64,000 nt of DNA, from positions 1,933,407 through 1,997,406 of the forward strand of contig NZ_ATWF01000001.1 of NCBI RefSeq assembly GCF_000421105.1, in the 5' to 3' direction. Positions 1-9,300 of this stretch are shown one piece after another (within the stretch, counting starts at the first letter, position 1; each line of letters opens with the position of its first letter). Made by a program: the position numbers and the translations under genes. The notes beneath the pieces were generated by a model. That model did not search any database, was not told where the DNA came from, and saw only the letters and a program-made list of their open reading frames with translations. This DNA comes from Limisalsivibrio acetivorans (GTDB lineage Bacteria > Chrysiogenota > Deferribacteres > Deferribacterales > Geovibrionaceae).

Positions 1-205
1 CAGCTATGTTATAACAGTTTGCGATGAGCTGACCGCACAGAGATGCCCCATATTCCCCACTATCAAGGACAAGCTTGTATGGAGCATTGAGGACCCATCC
101 GCAGCTGAAGGAACGGATGAACAGAAGCTGGAAAAAACTATCGCTGTACGGGACACAATTAAGATGCGTGTTCTTGATCTTATCGAGAGGATAAAGGGTG
201 AGTAG
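1..205 (+). CDS. arsC: Arsenate reductase ArsC (LMW phosphatase type), C-terminal fragment
   Basis: Only the last 67 codons are inside the window; the reading frame starts at base 2 and ends with TAG at 203-205. The visible part carries the C-terminal pattern of thioredoxin-coupled arsenate reductases of the low-molecular-weight tyrosine phosphatase fold: a VCDE block, a CP pair a few residues on, then a W-S-x-x-DPS-A-EGT-type segment and a helical end. The N-terminal CX5R P-loop is outside the window, so activity cannot be judged. The stop codon touches the ATG of the arsenite pump, as expected for an ars operon in which arsenate is reduced to arsenite and then exported. Confidence 0.85.
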   Translation, partial: SYVITVCDELTAQRCPIFPTIKDKLVWSIEDPSAAEGTDEQKLEKTIAVRDTIKMRVLDLIERIKGE

Positions 206-1246
206 ATGGGACTTTTCGGCAAATATTTGACACTATGGGTGGCTCTATCCATGGGGGCAGGCGTCTTCATTGGCGAGATGTTCCCAGGGTTTACAGATAC
301 GATGCGTTCTCTAGAGATAGGCGGAGGCATAAACCTCGCCATCGCCGTTTTGATGTGGTTCATGATCTTCCCGATGATGCTCAAGGTGGACTTTGCCTCT
401 GTTAAGGATGCGGGAAAGAACCCTGCGGGTCTGCTGATTACTCTGGCGGTGAACTGGCTGGTTAAGCCCTTCAGCATGGCATTATTCGGCTATCTCTTCG
501 TTAAGGTCCTTTTTGTTCCATTTATTGGAGAGGAGCTGGCCAATCAATATATGGCAGGTCTCATAATCCTTGCTGCGGCACCCTGCACCGCCATGGTTTT
601 CGTGTGGAGCAGTCTAACAAAGGGTGATCCCGGCTATACCCTTGTTCAGGTGTCGGTGAACGATCTTATCATGCTTTTTGCATTTGCCCCCATAGTTAAG
701 TTTCTAGTTTCCGGAACCTCTGATCTCAGTGTTCCCTATAACGTGCTGTTTCTCTCTGTGACTGTATTCGTAGCGGTTCCGCTTATCAGTGCTGTGGCGG
801 CAAAGGGTGCAGTAATAAAGACAAAGGGTAAGGAATGGTTCGAGAACAGCTTCGTCCCTTTCTTTCAGCCCCTCTCAATCTCCGCACTGCTGGCAACGCT
901 TGTATTCATCTTTGCCTTTCAATCGGAAAATATCACAAGCCGCTTATTCCATGTTCTTCTGCTTAGTATACCTATACTGCTGCAGGTTTACTTCAATTCC
1001 GGGCTTATATATTGGCTGATGCGCAGGTTTAGAATACGACACAACGTGGCTTCACCGGGTGCCCTCATCGGTGCGAGTAACTTTTTCGAGCTCGCTGTGG
1101 CTACAGCTATATCTCTGTACGGACCGGAATCCGGCGCCGCACTGGCAACGGTGGTAGGCGTTCTTGTGGAGGTTCCTGTAATGCTTTCCGTATGCTCGAT
1201 ATGCGTCAGAAGTGCTGGATGGTACAAAGCCGCTGGTACGGGATAG
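206..1246 (+). CDS. acr3: Arsenite efflux pump, ACR3 family
   Basis: A 346-residue, very hydrophobic protein with about ten membrane segments, the usual size of ACR3 permeases. It exports arsenite across the inner membrane, driven by the proton motive force. ACR3 signatures are visible: a GGGINLAIAVLMWFMIFPMM segment in the N-terminal third, the APCTAM motif carrying Cys127 (the conserved thiol needed for transport in studied members), and NFFELAVA with Glu295 near the end. Its ATG directly follows the arsC stop, so the two are translationally coupled. No ArsR gene is visible; a regulator would lie upstream of the window. Confidence 0.93.
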   Translation: MGLFGKYLTLWVALSMGAGVFIGEMFPGFTDTMRSLEIGGGINLAIAVLMWFMIFPMMLKVDFASVKDAGKNPAGLLITLAVNWLVKPFSMALFGYLFVKVLFVPFIGEELANQYMAGLIILAAAPCTAMVFVWSSLTKGDPGYTLVQVSVNDLIMLFAFAPIVKFLVSGTSDLSVPYNVLFLSVTVFVAVPLISAVAAKGAVIKTKGKEWFENSFVPFFQPLSISALLATLVFIFAFQSENITSRLFHVLLLSIPILLQVYFNSGLIYWLMRRFRIRHNVASPGALIGASNFFELAVATAISLYGPESGAALATVVGVLVEVPVMLSVCSICVRSAGWYKAAGTG

Positions 1247-1274
1247 GTCTTATAAGTTAGCTCCGTGAAGAGGC

Positions 1275-3077
1275 TCAGGCTATGGAGCTTTGCACACCCT
1301 TAACGATGGTAATCTCCTTCTGGCCCATGCTGGCGATAGCGATCTTGTCATCGCTGGCCTTAGCCTGCTTTTTAAGGTCGGCGAGGATATTGGAGATCTG
1401 GTCGGGTGTGTGGGCACGGTCGCCCGGGGGGAGCTCGATTATCGCTGCAGAAACACTCAGAAGGTTAAAGCTCTGGATGTTTCCAGACCTGTCTTTTGCG
1501 GTATAGTGGCCAGTGTCCACCTCATCCTCGGTGTAAAAAGATACCACGGAATCGGTGAATTTACGGATAGTTTTCTTTATCTTAGCAACGATGTTGCTGC
1601 ACTCCATGCCGGAACAGGACATCCCACCGAAAAAATCATCACCGCCGACGTGTCCTATGAACTCATTCTTACCGCTGAAATCTTTCTTAAGTATATCAGA
1701 GAAAAGGATAATGGCCCTGTCACCCTGACGAAAACCGAAGCGGTCATTGAAAGGCTTGAAGTTGTCGAAATCGAAGTATATGAGAAAATACTGCGTATTC
1801 CCGTCTTTGAAAGCATCGTTAAGGTAAGCATTGATAAGGTTGTTTCCGGGGAGCTTGGTAAGCGGGTTCATATCCCTCGCAAAGGCGAGGTTCTTCTCGT
1901 TAAGGGTATTAAGGAGTGACTGAGCGGTGAGAAAGCCAAAGTATTTAAGGCCTTTCGTGATAATCACGCCATCCGCATCCTTGTTGGAAACAAAAAGCTC
2001 AAGGATCTTCTCAATGGGTACATTGATCTCCACGATGGGGCATCTGCTAACAAACTTTCGGATATTTACCGTGAGAGAACGGTTATTCAGAAGCTCCTTT
2101 CCGTAGGGCATGTAAAGGTATTCCTTCAGATCCTTCTCGCTGATTATCCCCACGGGAACATCGGCATCATCCGTTACAGGAACAACCGGCACATCCATAT
2201 GCTCACGCATAGCCGAAAGCACCTTGTCCGCCTTATCTTTAATATTGACTGGCGAAAGCTTCACGATCTCGTTCGAGATAAGGTAGGCATCCTCGCTGAG
2301 GTCCCTTTTATCGTAGCTGTCAAGCTCCTGAATAGAGGAATACGTTGTCTTGATATCGAAACTGTTGAGGGTTGGTCTCTGGATAAAAAAGCCCTGAACA
2401 ATGTCGAAGCCAACCTCTTTGCAGGAGAAGAACTCACCCCTTGTTTCAACACCCTCAGCGATAACGGATATACCGAAGAAATGCGCCATGCTAACTATGT
2501 GACTACAGTATTTCTTCTTTTTTATATCTGTATCAATATCCTGTATAAGGAAACGGTCTATCTTTATAAAGTTCGGTTCGGCGTAATAGAAGAGCTCGAA
2601 GTTTGCAAATCCTGCACCGAAATCGTCCAGTGCTATCCGGCACCCGGAGGTTCTGGCGTTTTCAAAAACGCTCTGGGCGCTTGCCGCCATACCGTTTCTC
2701 CCCCGCTCGCTTATCTCAAAGCAGAATGAGTCCGGCTCAAGCCCGTTTTCCTGAAGGAGCTGAAATGTTCTCCCCTTAACAAAATCGGGCATTGTAATGG
2801 TACGCTCATCATAGTTGTACATGAGCTTCATCTTGGAGAAGCCGCCCACGGTCTTGAACTTTACCATCGCCTTTGAACGAAGAACCAGGTCCAGCTCAAA
2901 GAGTACATTATCCCTGTAGGCACGGTCAAATAACTCGCCAACGCTCTCAAAACCGCACTGCTCATAGTTTCTAAGCAACGCTTCCACTGCGAAGGTAACT
3001 CCGCTGAAGGGGTTTACGAGGGGCTGAAAGGCATGATCAAGCTTATCAAGAGATTCCTGCCAAAACCGGGGTAGCAT
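1275..3077 (-). CDS. EAL-CBS-GGDEF cyclic-di-GMP turnover protein
   Basis: A 600-residue cytosolic protein without membrane segments. Order of domains: EAL phosphodiesterase (about 10-245), a CBS pair (about 265-395), GGDEF cyclase (about 405-580). EAL catalytic features are present (EALLR at 32-36, an E-x-x-E-R motif, DDFGAG, KID and AEGVE), so it may hydrolyse c-di-GMP. The cyclase signature reads GGDDF, an accepted variant, and I see no RxxD inhibitory site at the usual place five residues before it. CBS domains usually bind adenine nucleotides, so activity may be tuned by energy state (inference). ATG start with AGGTGAT just upstream. Net direction of activity is unknown. Confidence 0.85.
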   Translation of the reverse strand: MLPRFWQESLDKLDHAFQPLVNPFSGVTFAVEALLRNYEQCGFESVGELFDRAYRDNVLFELDLVLRSKAMVKFKTVGGFSKMKLMYNYDERTITMPDFVKGRTFQLLQENGLEPDSFCFEISERGRNGMAASAQSVFENARTSGCRIALDDFGAGFANFELFYYAEPNFIKIDRFLIQDIDTDIKKKKYCSHIVSMAHFFGISVIAEGVETRGEFFSCKEVGFDIVQGFFIQRPTLNSFDIKTTYSSIQELDSYDKRDLSEDAYLISNEIVKLSPVNIKDKADKVLSAMREHMDVPVVPVTDDADVPVGIISEKDLKEYLYMPYGKELLNNRSLTVNIRKFVSRCPIVEINVPIEKILELFVSNKDADGVIITKGLKYFGFLTAQSLLNTLNEKNLAFARDMNPLTKLPGNNLINAYLNDAFKDGNTQYFLIYFDFDNFKPFNDRFGFRQGDRAIILFSDILKKDFSGKNEFIGHVGGDDFFGGMSCSGMECSNIVAKIKKTIRKFTDSVVSFYTEDEVDTGHYTAKDRSGNIQSFNLLSVSAAIIELPPGDRAHTPDQISNILADLKKQAKASDDKIAIASMGQKEITIVKGVQSSIA

Positions 3078-3220
3078 ATATCACCTGTTAGAGGGCTTTT
3101 TTTGAGTTATTCGCTTCCCACATTCGGCCTTTTTCTGTGGGCATGCATCACCAGTACCCGATCTAGCACTATTATGTCATATAATTGTTATGAAGAACGA
3201 AATATAACAATTTTTTCATA

Positions 3221-3745
3221 TTATTTCTCTATACCATCCCTTGCGGAGACACCTGAGCTGAAATAATGCTTAATTTCCCGCATCTCTGTGACCAGATCCG
3301 CACGGTCTGTCATCTCCTTTGGGGCAAACCTTCCAGTGATCACCAGCTCGACCTTCGGGGGTCTTTTCTCCATGAGCTCAAGGACCGACTCAACGGACAA
3401 AAGACCAATATGAACAGCCACATTCAACTCATCGAGAATAACTATATCATAGTCTCCAGAGGTCATGGCACGCTCCGCCCTGTTAAGCCCTATCTCGGCA
3501 AGACGCTTGTCTTCTTCACTCGGGTGCCCCTCTATAAAGCTTCCGCTGCCGTAAGTTTCCACATCGATGAGCCCCGTATGCTGAACAAGGTACTCATGCT
3601 CTGAATACTCCGCACTTTTGAGAAACTGCCCCATATATGCTTTAAGGCCAGCCCCTGCTCCCCTGAGAGCAAGGCCAAGGGCGGCGGTGGTTTTCCCTTT
3701 GCCGCTTCCTGTATATATCTGTATGTATCCGTTCTTCAGTGTCAT
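3221..3745 (-). CDS. cobO: Corrinoid (cob(I)alamin) adenosyltransferase, CobA/CobO/BtuR type
   Basis: Transfers the adenosyl group of ATP to cobalt of corrinoids to make coenzyme B12 forms. The protein of 174 residues begins with a glycine-rich P-loop, GSGKGKTTAA, at about 13-22, and contains ILDELN and the PPKVELVITGR stretch typical of the family. The frame is open further upstream, but ATG at 3745 is the better start: it gives the normal family length and overlaps the larC stop as ATGA. Last gene of the ubiE-ubiD-nth-larC-cobO run. Other cobalamin genes are not in the window, so salvage or synthesis cannot be told apart. Confidence 0.92.
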   Translation of the reverse strand: MTLKNGYIQIYTGSGKGKTTAALGLALRGAGAGLKAYMGQFLKSAEYSEHEYLVQHTGLIDVETYGSGSFIEGHPSEEDKRLAEIGLNRAERAMTSGDYDIVILDELNVAVHIGLLSVESVLELMEKRPPKVELVITGRFAPKEMTDRADLVTEMREIKHYFSSGVSARDGIEK

Positions 3746-4893
3746 TTTATAAACACTCCCTTTGCCGCAGTATATATGTCCGAGGGTCTCCGCCCGGTTT
3801 CCTTCGAAGCTCTGAGACAGTCCTCCCATTCGGGCGAGAACTTTATTATACCCTGATATTCCAGAACCTTCACACAAACCGCAGAACCGAAAACCTCCAC
3901 CCTCTCGATCCTTCTCTGCATTATACTACGCAGAACGGGATAGTATCTAACGCCGGCGGTGGAAGTTCTTTCGAGGATGAAAGCGGTTAAAGGCTCTATA
4001 CCCTTCTTCTCAACAACCGCCTCAATGCGCCAGCCGGGTCGGTTCTTTTTGCCGAACCTCGGGGTGTATGAGATATCCAGCACCCCCTCTATGGAGAGGG
4101 CATCCATAACACCGGCGAGATCTTCACCCGATGCATCATCGATATCCGTATTGAGCACGTATACCGACTCAAGTTCGACTTCCTCTAATATAATCATCCG
4201 CAGGAGATTCGGAAAGGTTTCAAGCACCTTTGTCCCTGTGGAGAAGGTTGAGCGTAGAATGTTTCCCGTGAAACGTACGCTCACCTCATCCGCCAGAGCT
4301 GATATTATCGCCGCACCTGTGGGTGTTGTGATCTCGTTCGGCTCGTCCGTTCTGATAACCTCTATCCCCTCAAGGAGTTTAAGGGTTGCAGGTGCCGGAA
4401 CGGGCATTATCCCGTGGGCGCACTTTATACTCCCATGGCCGAGCATCGGTTTAGAGACTGCGATCCTTTCGATACCCAGCCTGCCCAGACCCCAGCAGAA
4501 GCCCGCAATATCTGCAATGGAGTCAAGGGCGCCCACCTCATGGAAATGGATCTTCTCCGGCGTTGTGCCGTGTATCTCCGCCTCCGCCTCAGCAAGTTTC
4601 CTGAACACTTTCAAAGCCCTCAATGCATCATCTTGAGATAGTACACCGTTGCCGAGCATCTCCTCTATATCGCTCAGATGCCTGTGGGCATGTTCATGGG
4701 GGAGATTCAGGCTAAGCCTGCATGCGGAGATACCGCTCACCAGAACATTCTCTACGCTAACCTGGATATCCCTTCCTGTGAGCCTTGAGAGCATATCCCC
4801 AAGCTCTCCCGTCTCAAGGCCAAGGCCGATGAGCCCCGCCAAAGACATATCACCTGAGAGCCCTGCATGCATATCAATGTATAAGGTTTTCAT
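3742..4893 (-). CDS. larC: Nickel-pincer cofactor biosynthesis protein LarC (DUF111)
   Basis: LarC is the CTP-dependent cyclometallase that inserts nickel into the pincer pyridinium cofactor of lactate racemase-type enzymes. The 383-residue product matches the family in length. It opens with a D-x-H-x-G-x-SGDM block (family: DPFSGISGDM), followed by a His-rich stretch near residue 70, a KIHFHEVGALDSIADI motif and an EPNEITTPTGAA segment. In Lactiplantibacillus larC is split by a programmed frameshift; here it is one continuous frame. It overlaps nth by 4 bp at its start and cobO by 4 bp at its end. larB, larE and larA are not in the window. Confidence 0.9.
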   Translation of the reverse strand: MKTLYIDMHAGLSGDMSLAGLIGLGLETGELGDMLSRLTGRDIQVSVENVLVSGISACRLSLNLPHEHAHRHLSDIEEMLGNGVLSQDDALRALKVFRKLAEAEAEIHGTTPEKIHFHEVGALDSIADIAGFCWGLGRLGIERIAVSKPMLGHGSIKCAHGIMPVPAPATLKLLEGIEVIRTDEPNEITTPTGAAIISALADEVSVRFTGNILRSTFSTGTKVLETFPNLLRMIILEEVELESVYVLNTDIDDASGEDLAGVMDALSIEGVLDISYTPRFGKKNRPGWRIEAVVEKKGIEPLTAFILERTSTAGVRYYPVLRSIMQRRIERVEVFGSAVCVKVLEYQGIIKFSPEWEDCLRASKETGRRPSDIYTAAKGVFIK

Positions 4894-5549
4894 AATTCAC
4901 CATTAAGGTATGGGCATATTTCGGCAATGGGGCATTCGGAGCATTTCGGCTTCCTGGCAGTACAAGTTTCCCTGCCGAAAAGGATAACCTGATGGGACCA
5001 TTCCGCACCCTTCTCTCCGGGGATAATATCGTACAGCTCTTTCTCAATTTTATCGGGGTCATTGCTCTGCACCAGCCCCAGCCTGTTTGATATTCTTTTC
5101 ACATGGGTATCCACAACTATGGCGGGCTTGGCAAAGCAGTTGCCGAGGATAACGTTTGCCGTCTTTCTGCCCACACCGGGGAGTGCCGTGAGCTCCTCCA
5201 TCGTATCGGGTACCTCGCCGCCGTGCTTCTCTATCAATGCTCCAGCCATACCCTTAAGGCTCTTCGCCTTGTTTTTATAGAATCCGGTGGAGCGGATATC
5301 TTCCATGAGCTCCCCAATATCGGCATCCGCCAGATCTGCCGGTGTCGGGTATTTCTTGAATAGTGTCTCGGTTACTATGTTCACTCGGGCATCGGTGCAT
5401 TGGGCACTGAGGATGGTTGCCGTCAGGAGGGTAAAGGGTGAATCGTGGCGGAGGCTGCAGTCAGCCCCCGCATAGTTTTCATCGAGGAAGCGGATGAACT
5501 CCTCCGCTCTCTGCTCTCTGTCTAAAGGTCTATACCGTAATCCTTCCAT
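4890..5549 (-). CDS. nth: Endonuclease III, DNA glycosylase/AP lyase
   Basis: Base-excision repair enzyme that removes oxidised pyrimidines and nicks at the abasic site. The 219-residue protein has the helix-hairpin-helix LPGVGRKTA with catalytic Lys129, the general acid/base Asp147 in VDTHV, and the [4Fe-4S] cluster ligands Cys196, Cys203, Cys206 and Cys212 in the C-x6-C-x2-C-x5-C spacing. The only ATG that keeps the N-terminus lies 28 bp inside the end of ubiD, so the genes overlap. Its stop overlaps the larC start. A repair gene inside a cofactor/quinone operon is probably co-transcription of convenience. Confidence 0.96.
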   Translation of the reverse strand: MEGLRYRPLDREQRAEEFIRFLDENYAGADCSLRHDSPFTLLTATILSAQCTDARVNIVTETLFKKYPTPADLADADIGELMEDIRSTGFYKNKAKSLKGMAGALIEKHGGEVPDTMEELTALPGVGRKTANVILGNCFAKPAIVVDTHVKRISNRLGLVQSNDPDKIEKELYDIIPGEKGAEWSHQVILFGRETCTARKPKCSECPIAEICPYLNGEL

Positions 5550-6976
5550 TTCTCGTCCACACGTTTTACGATATCCTCGTCCATGGAGATGTCATCGGGC
5601 CATTCCCTGTCATGACCCTCACCCTTCCACTTCTTAGTGGCATCGATACCTATCTTGTTTCCCCAATAGGCATAGGGGGAGGAGTGGTCAAGGGCATCGA
5701 GCGGGCCCTCCATAACAACGATGTCCCGCTTCCAGTCCACGTTGTTACCCATTCTCCAGAGGATCTCTGAGTTGTTATGTACATCCACGTCCGAATCGAC
5801 AATGACGATCATCTTGGTGAACATCATCTGTCCCGTACCCCATACAAAGTTCATTATCTTCTTGGCGTGCATAGGGTATTTCTTATCTATGGAGATGAAC
5901 ATTATATTATGGAAAACACCCTCCAGAGGGAGAGCCATATCTACTATTTCAGGAACCTGCTTCTTCAGCACAGGGAGAAAGACACGGCCTGTGGCGATAC
6001 CCATGTAGCAATCCTCCATGGGGGGCTTACCCACGATGGTGGAGGGGTATATCGCATCCTTCCGGTGGGTTATGCAGGTTATGTGGAAAACGGGATACAT
6101 GTCTGCGAGGGAATAGTAGCCGGTGTGGTCGCCGAAGGGGCCTTCGAGCCTGAGCTCGTCCACATTAACATAACCCTCTATCACGATCTCGCTGTTTGCA
6201 GGGACCTCCAGATCCACGGTTTCACATGGGACCATCTCCACGGGGCTTTTGCGGATGAAGCCAGCAAGAAGCATCTCATCGATACCCTCAGGAGCAGGCG
6301 CCGTGGCGGAATATGTTATGGCGGGATCAGCCCCGAGGGAGACTGCCACCTCGATCTTATCAAGCCCCGCTTTCTTCGCCTTACGGAAGTGGTCCGCACC
6401 GTGGTGGTGCTTATGCCAGTGCATACCCGTGGTGTTGCGGTCGTAAACGTGCATACGGTACATGCCGCAGTTGCGCTCACCCGTAACAGGATCCTTCGTG
6501 AAGACGCAGGGCAATGTTATGAATCTGCCCCCATCCTCCGGCCAGCACTGGAGTACGGGGAATTTTGTAATATCCACATCGTCGCCCTTCAGGATAACAT
6601 CCTTGCATGGCCCCTTCTTCACCTTCTTAGGGAAAAGTTTATTGAGCTCCATGAGCGTGGGCAGAGCCTTCACCTTGTCCATGAGGTTCTCAGGGGTATC
6701 ACGATCTATGAGGTTAATGATCCGCTCCCCCATTTCATCAAGGGTATCCACCTCAAGGGACATGCACATCCTCTCGTTTGAGCCGAACATGTTCATGAGT
6801 ACAGGGTGGTCGCTCCCCTTAACGTTCTCGAAAAGAATGGCGGGGCCGTGCTTTTTGGAGACACGGTCGGTTATCTCCGTTATCTCAAGGATCGGATCCA
6901 CCTCTTCGGTGACCCTCACAAGCTCACCCTTTTTCTCAAGCAGTTTTATGAATTCTCTTAGATCTTTATAAGCCAA
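5522..6976 (-). CDS. ubiD: UbiD-family decarboxylase, probably menaquinone pathway
   Basis: A 484-residue prenylated-FMN-dependent decarboxylase of the UbiD fold. The central part has the features expected of the family: WHKHHHGADHF, a VAVSLGADPA block, and the RLEGPFGDHTGYYS segment that carries catalytic acid residues. UbiD enzymes need prFMN made by a UbiX partner, which is not seen here. The neighbour 24 bp upstream is ubiE/menG, which suggests a role in quinone synthesis, either the classic decarboxylation or the futalosine-route MqnL step; the sequence alone does not decide. Long overlap with nth downstream. Confidence 0.85.
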   Translation of the reverse strand: MAYKDLREFIKLLEKKGELVRVTEEVDPILEITEITDRVSKKHGPAILFENVKGSDHPVLMNMFGSNERMCMSLEVDTLDEMGERIINLIDRDTPENLMDKVKALPTLMELNKLFPKKVKKGPCKDVILKGDDVDITKFPVLQCWPEDGGRFITLPCVFTKDPVTGERNCGMYRMHVYDRNTTGMHWHKHHHGADHFRKAKKAGLDKIEVAVSLGADPAITYSATAPAPEGIDEMLLAGFIRKSPVEMVPCETVDLEVPANSEIVIEGYVNVDELRLEGPFGDHTGYYSLADMYPVFHITCITHRKDAIYPSTIVGKPPMEDCYMGIATGRVFLPVLKKQVPEIVDMALPLEGVFHNIMFISIDKKYPMHAKKIMNFVWGTGQMMFTKMIVIVDSDVDVHNNSEILWRMGNNVDWKRDIVVMEGPLDALDHSSPYAYWGNKIGIDATKKWKGEGHDREWPDDISMDEDIVKRVDEKWKDYGIDL

Positions 6977-7000
6977 TTTAAACCTCCTGAAAGGCAGCTG

Positions 7001-7681
7001 TTATTTTATACAGATAGTGGCATCGCAGATGCCCATGCTGAGCGGATTAAAATCCACCTTAGAAAAGCCCGCCTGCATTATCATCCTGCGGTACTCGGGC
7101 TTTTTTGGGAATTTATAAACGGAATCGGGGAGATACTCATAGGCCTTCCTGTTCCCCGATATAAGCCCCCCGATGAAGGGGAGAATCTTTGTGAAATAGA
7201 AACGGTAAACTGCGGCAAAAACAGGGTTTTCCGGTGTGCTGAACTCGAGTATGCAGAGCCTTCCCCCCGGTTTAAGAACCCTGTTCATCTCGCTCAGCCC
7301 CCTCGGCTTATCCGTAACGTTGCGGAAGCCAAAGGCTATGAGGATCCGATCGAAGGATTCATCCTTGAAGGGGAGACAATGGGCATCGCTTACGGAAAAA
7401 GCACCCTCGGGAAACTTCTCCGCACCCTTTCTGAGCATGTTGTAGCTAAAATCACCGCCAATGAGCTCGATATCCTTTTCGGACTTGCTCATCTGGATCA
7501 TCATATCCGCCGTTCCACAGGCCAGATCAAGGATCCTCTGCCCGTCCTCCAGCTCCGAAAGCTTTATGGCCTTCTTACGCCAAGCCACATCGGTGCGGAA
7601 GCTAAGGGCACGGTTGAGAAAATCGTATTTAGGGGCGATGTCGTCAAACATCTTCTGTATTTCACGAGATTTCTTTTCCAA
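7001..7681 (-). CDS. ubiE: Demethylmenaquinone methyltransferase UbiE/MenG
   Basis: S-adenosylmethionine-dependent C-methyltransferase for the last step of menaquinone synthesis. The 226-residue protein has motif I LDLACGTADM, the FGFRNVTD block and the LKPGGRLCILEFS block that mark the UbiE/MenG family. It most likely starts with TTG at 7681: GGAG lies six bases upstream, and the next ATG would lose conserved residues of the first helix. First gene of the run ubiE-ubiD-nth-larC-cobO. Confidence 0.94.
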   Translation of the reverse strand: MEKKSREIQKMFDDIAPKYDFLNRALSFRTDVAWRKKAIKLSELEDGQRILDLACGTADMMIQMSKSEKDIELIGGDFSYNMLRKGAEKFPEGAFSVSDAHCLPFKDESFDRILIAFGFRNVTDKPRGLSEMNRVLKPGGRLCILEFSTPENPVFAAVYRFYFTKILPFIGGLISGNRKAYEYLPDSVYKFPKKPEYRRMIMQAGFSKVDFNPLSMGICDATICIK

Positions 7682-7731
7682 GTAATACTCCGGGTTAAGA
7701 TGGTTTGCTTCAGGGGAAATGGACGTATGCT

Positions 7732-9300
7732 CTAGAAGTTCAGCAGCATACAGGTGAAGTCGTCCCTCTGTGTGTCCCTGTCTGTGACAAGTTCTTTATA
7801 TAACTCATGGACGACGTTTTCGCAATCACCTTTAACAAGGGCACCCACCTTATCCTCCAGATCATCCTGGCTGATATACTCCGTTATGCCGTCCGTATAA
7901 ACGAACAGGGTGGAGTTTTCCGGAATGGGTACCGATTCGCTCTCATAGTTGTCATCCGCTATGCCGAGGGGGAGATAGTGGGAACCGAGAACGTTCATAC
8001 CTTTCTCATCATAGAGAACACCCGGTTCATGGCCGCAGGATATATACTTGAGCTCCTTGTTTGTCCTGTTATATGTTCCAAAGAAGGCGGTGATAAATCT
8101 GTCCTCAAAGTTTTTGTCTATAAGGAAGAGGTTCATTGTTCTGGTAAGGTTTTCAAGGCCGTTCTCACCCTCAAAACAGTTGCTCATAGCTACGAACACG
8201 CTGAGAACAACGGTGAAGACAGCAGCGGAGTACCCTTTTCCGCAAACATCGGCGACGCAGAAGAAAACCGTATCCCCCTGCTCTCTCACAAAGAAAAAAT
8301 CACCACCTGCGGTTCTGGCGGGGTAGCTTATGCCGTATATCTCGGGATAACTATCGTAATAGACATCCCGCTGGACAAACTTGTTCAGGATGCTTCCCGT
8401 TGCCTTCATCTCGTTCTCTTCCAGCTTGAAACGGGTCATCGCCTCATGGTTTGCGGCGTTTTCCACAGCAATGGTTACAAGGGATGATACGAGCTCGCTG
8501 AACTCCTTATCGGGCACTATATCGAAATGTATATTGAAGAGGAGAAATCGGATCTGCATAGTCTCTTCATACACGATGAATACGTTGTTTATATTGAAGT
8601 CGTTGGAATGGCACGACTCCTCTATGAATTCAGTTCTATCGGTCTTTGAGGCAAACTCCCATGCTGAAACACCCTCAATGCTTATCTTTTCACGTAAATC
8701 ATTCTCCTCAAGGCCGTATCCGCTGAATTCGCTCTTATAGAGCGCACAGACCGCTTCGGCTGTGAAAACCTCCATGAAGAATGAAAGGGAAACCGCGATA
8801 ACCTTATCCAGCTCGATGGCCTTGAATATCTGGCTCCCCTTCTTTATGAATTCGATCTTTTTCTGGTAGTCCACATAAACGTTTATGTTGGCATCCCTTG
8901 CGAGGAGCTCATCCATTCGGGAGCCTATGAAGGGTGCGCATTCGCTTATCTCGGAAACGATCTCAGCCGGTGGTTCTTCGTGGAAGGTCACCACACCGAG
9001 GACACGGTTTGAGCTTTTGAAAAACAAGGCGGTGTGGACACTGAAGGCCTCATCAAAGTACTGGATCTCCATCATGGGGACGGTTACAGCATCCCCGCTG
9101 TATCCAAGATCGAAGATATCCATACTGATACCACTGCCCCCTTTTTCGCCTAGAGCGGGTTCGCAGATGTTCCCTTCGCATGTCCAAAAGGTGAAGGAGA
9201 GACAGCCGTTCTCCATGATATAGTCGCACAATGTATATTGAAAGTCTGCAGCGGTACTGGTAAAGAATGCGTTGAAAAGCTTCTTATCCAGATTCACCAT
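7732..9300 (-). CDS. SpoIIE/RsbU-type PP2C serine phosphatase with sensory N-terminus
   Basis: The C-terminal 220 residues (about 300-522) form a PPM/PP2C-SpoIIE phosphatase: AGGDFFFV and VADVCGKGYSAAV supply the metal-binding aspartates, and CGHEPG and FVYTDGITEY follow. The 300-residue N-terminal part looks like one or two GAF-like sensory domains but has no motif I can name. Such proteins dephosphorylate anti-sigma-factor antagonists or similar phosphoproteins; no STAS or RsbW partner gene is in the window. The start overlaps the HDOD gene by 17 bp, making it the last gene of a four-gene signalling operon. Confidence 0.85.
   Translation of the reverse strand: MVNLDKKLFNAFFTSTAADFQYTLCDYIMENGCLSFTFWTCEGNICEPALGEKGGSGISMDIFDLGYSGDAVTVPMMEIQYFDEAFSVHTALFFKSSNRVLGVVTFHEEPPAEIVSEISECAPFIGSRMDELLARDANINVYVDYQKKIEFIKKGSQIFKAIELDKVIAVSLSFFMEVFTAEAVCALYKSEFSGYGLEENDLREKISIEGVSAWEFASKTDRTEFIEESCHSNDFNINNVFIVYEETMQIRFLLFNIHFDIVPDKEFSELVSSLVTIAVENAANHEAMTRFKLEENEMKATGSILNKFVQRDVYYDSYPEIYGISYPARTAGGDFFFVREQGDTVFFCVADVCGKGYSAAVFTVVLSVFVAMSNCFEGENGLENLTRTMNLFLIDKNFEDRFITAFFGTYNRTNKELKYISCGHEPGVLYDEKGMNVLGSHYLPLGIADDNYESESVPIPENSTLFVYTDGITEYISQDDLEDKVGALVKGDCENVVHELYKELVTDRDTQRDDFTCMLLNF

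Noticed and set aside
3742-3877. Longer cobO start at 3877
   Set aside because: The extra 44 residues lie wholly inside larC and precede a standard N-terminus; ATGA overlap start preferred.
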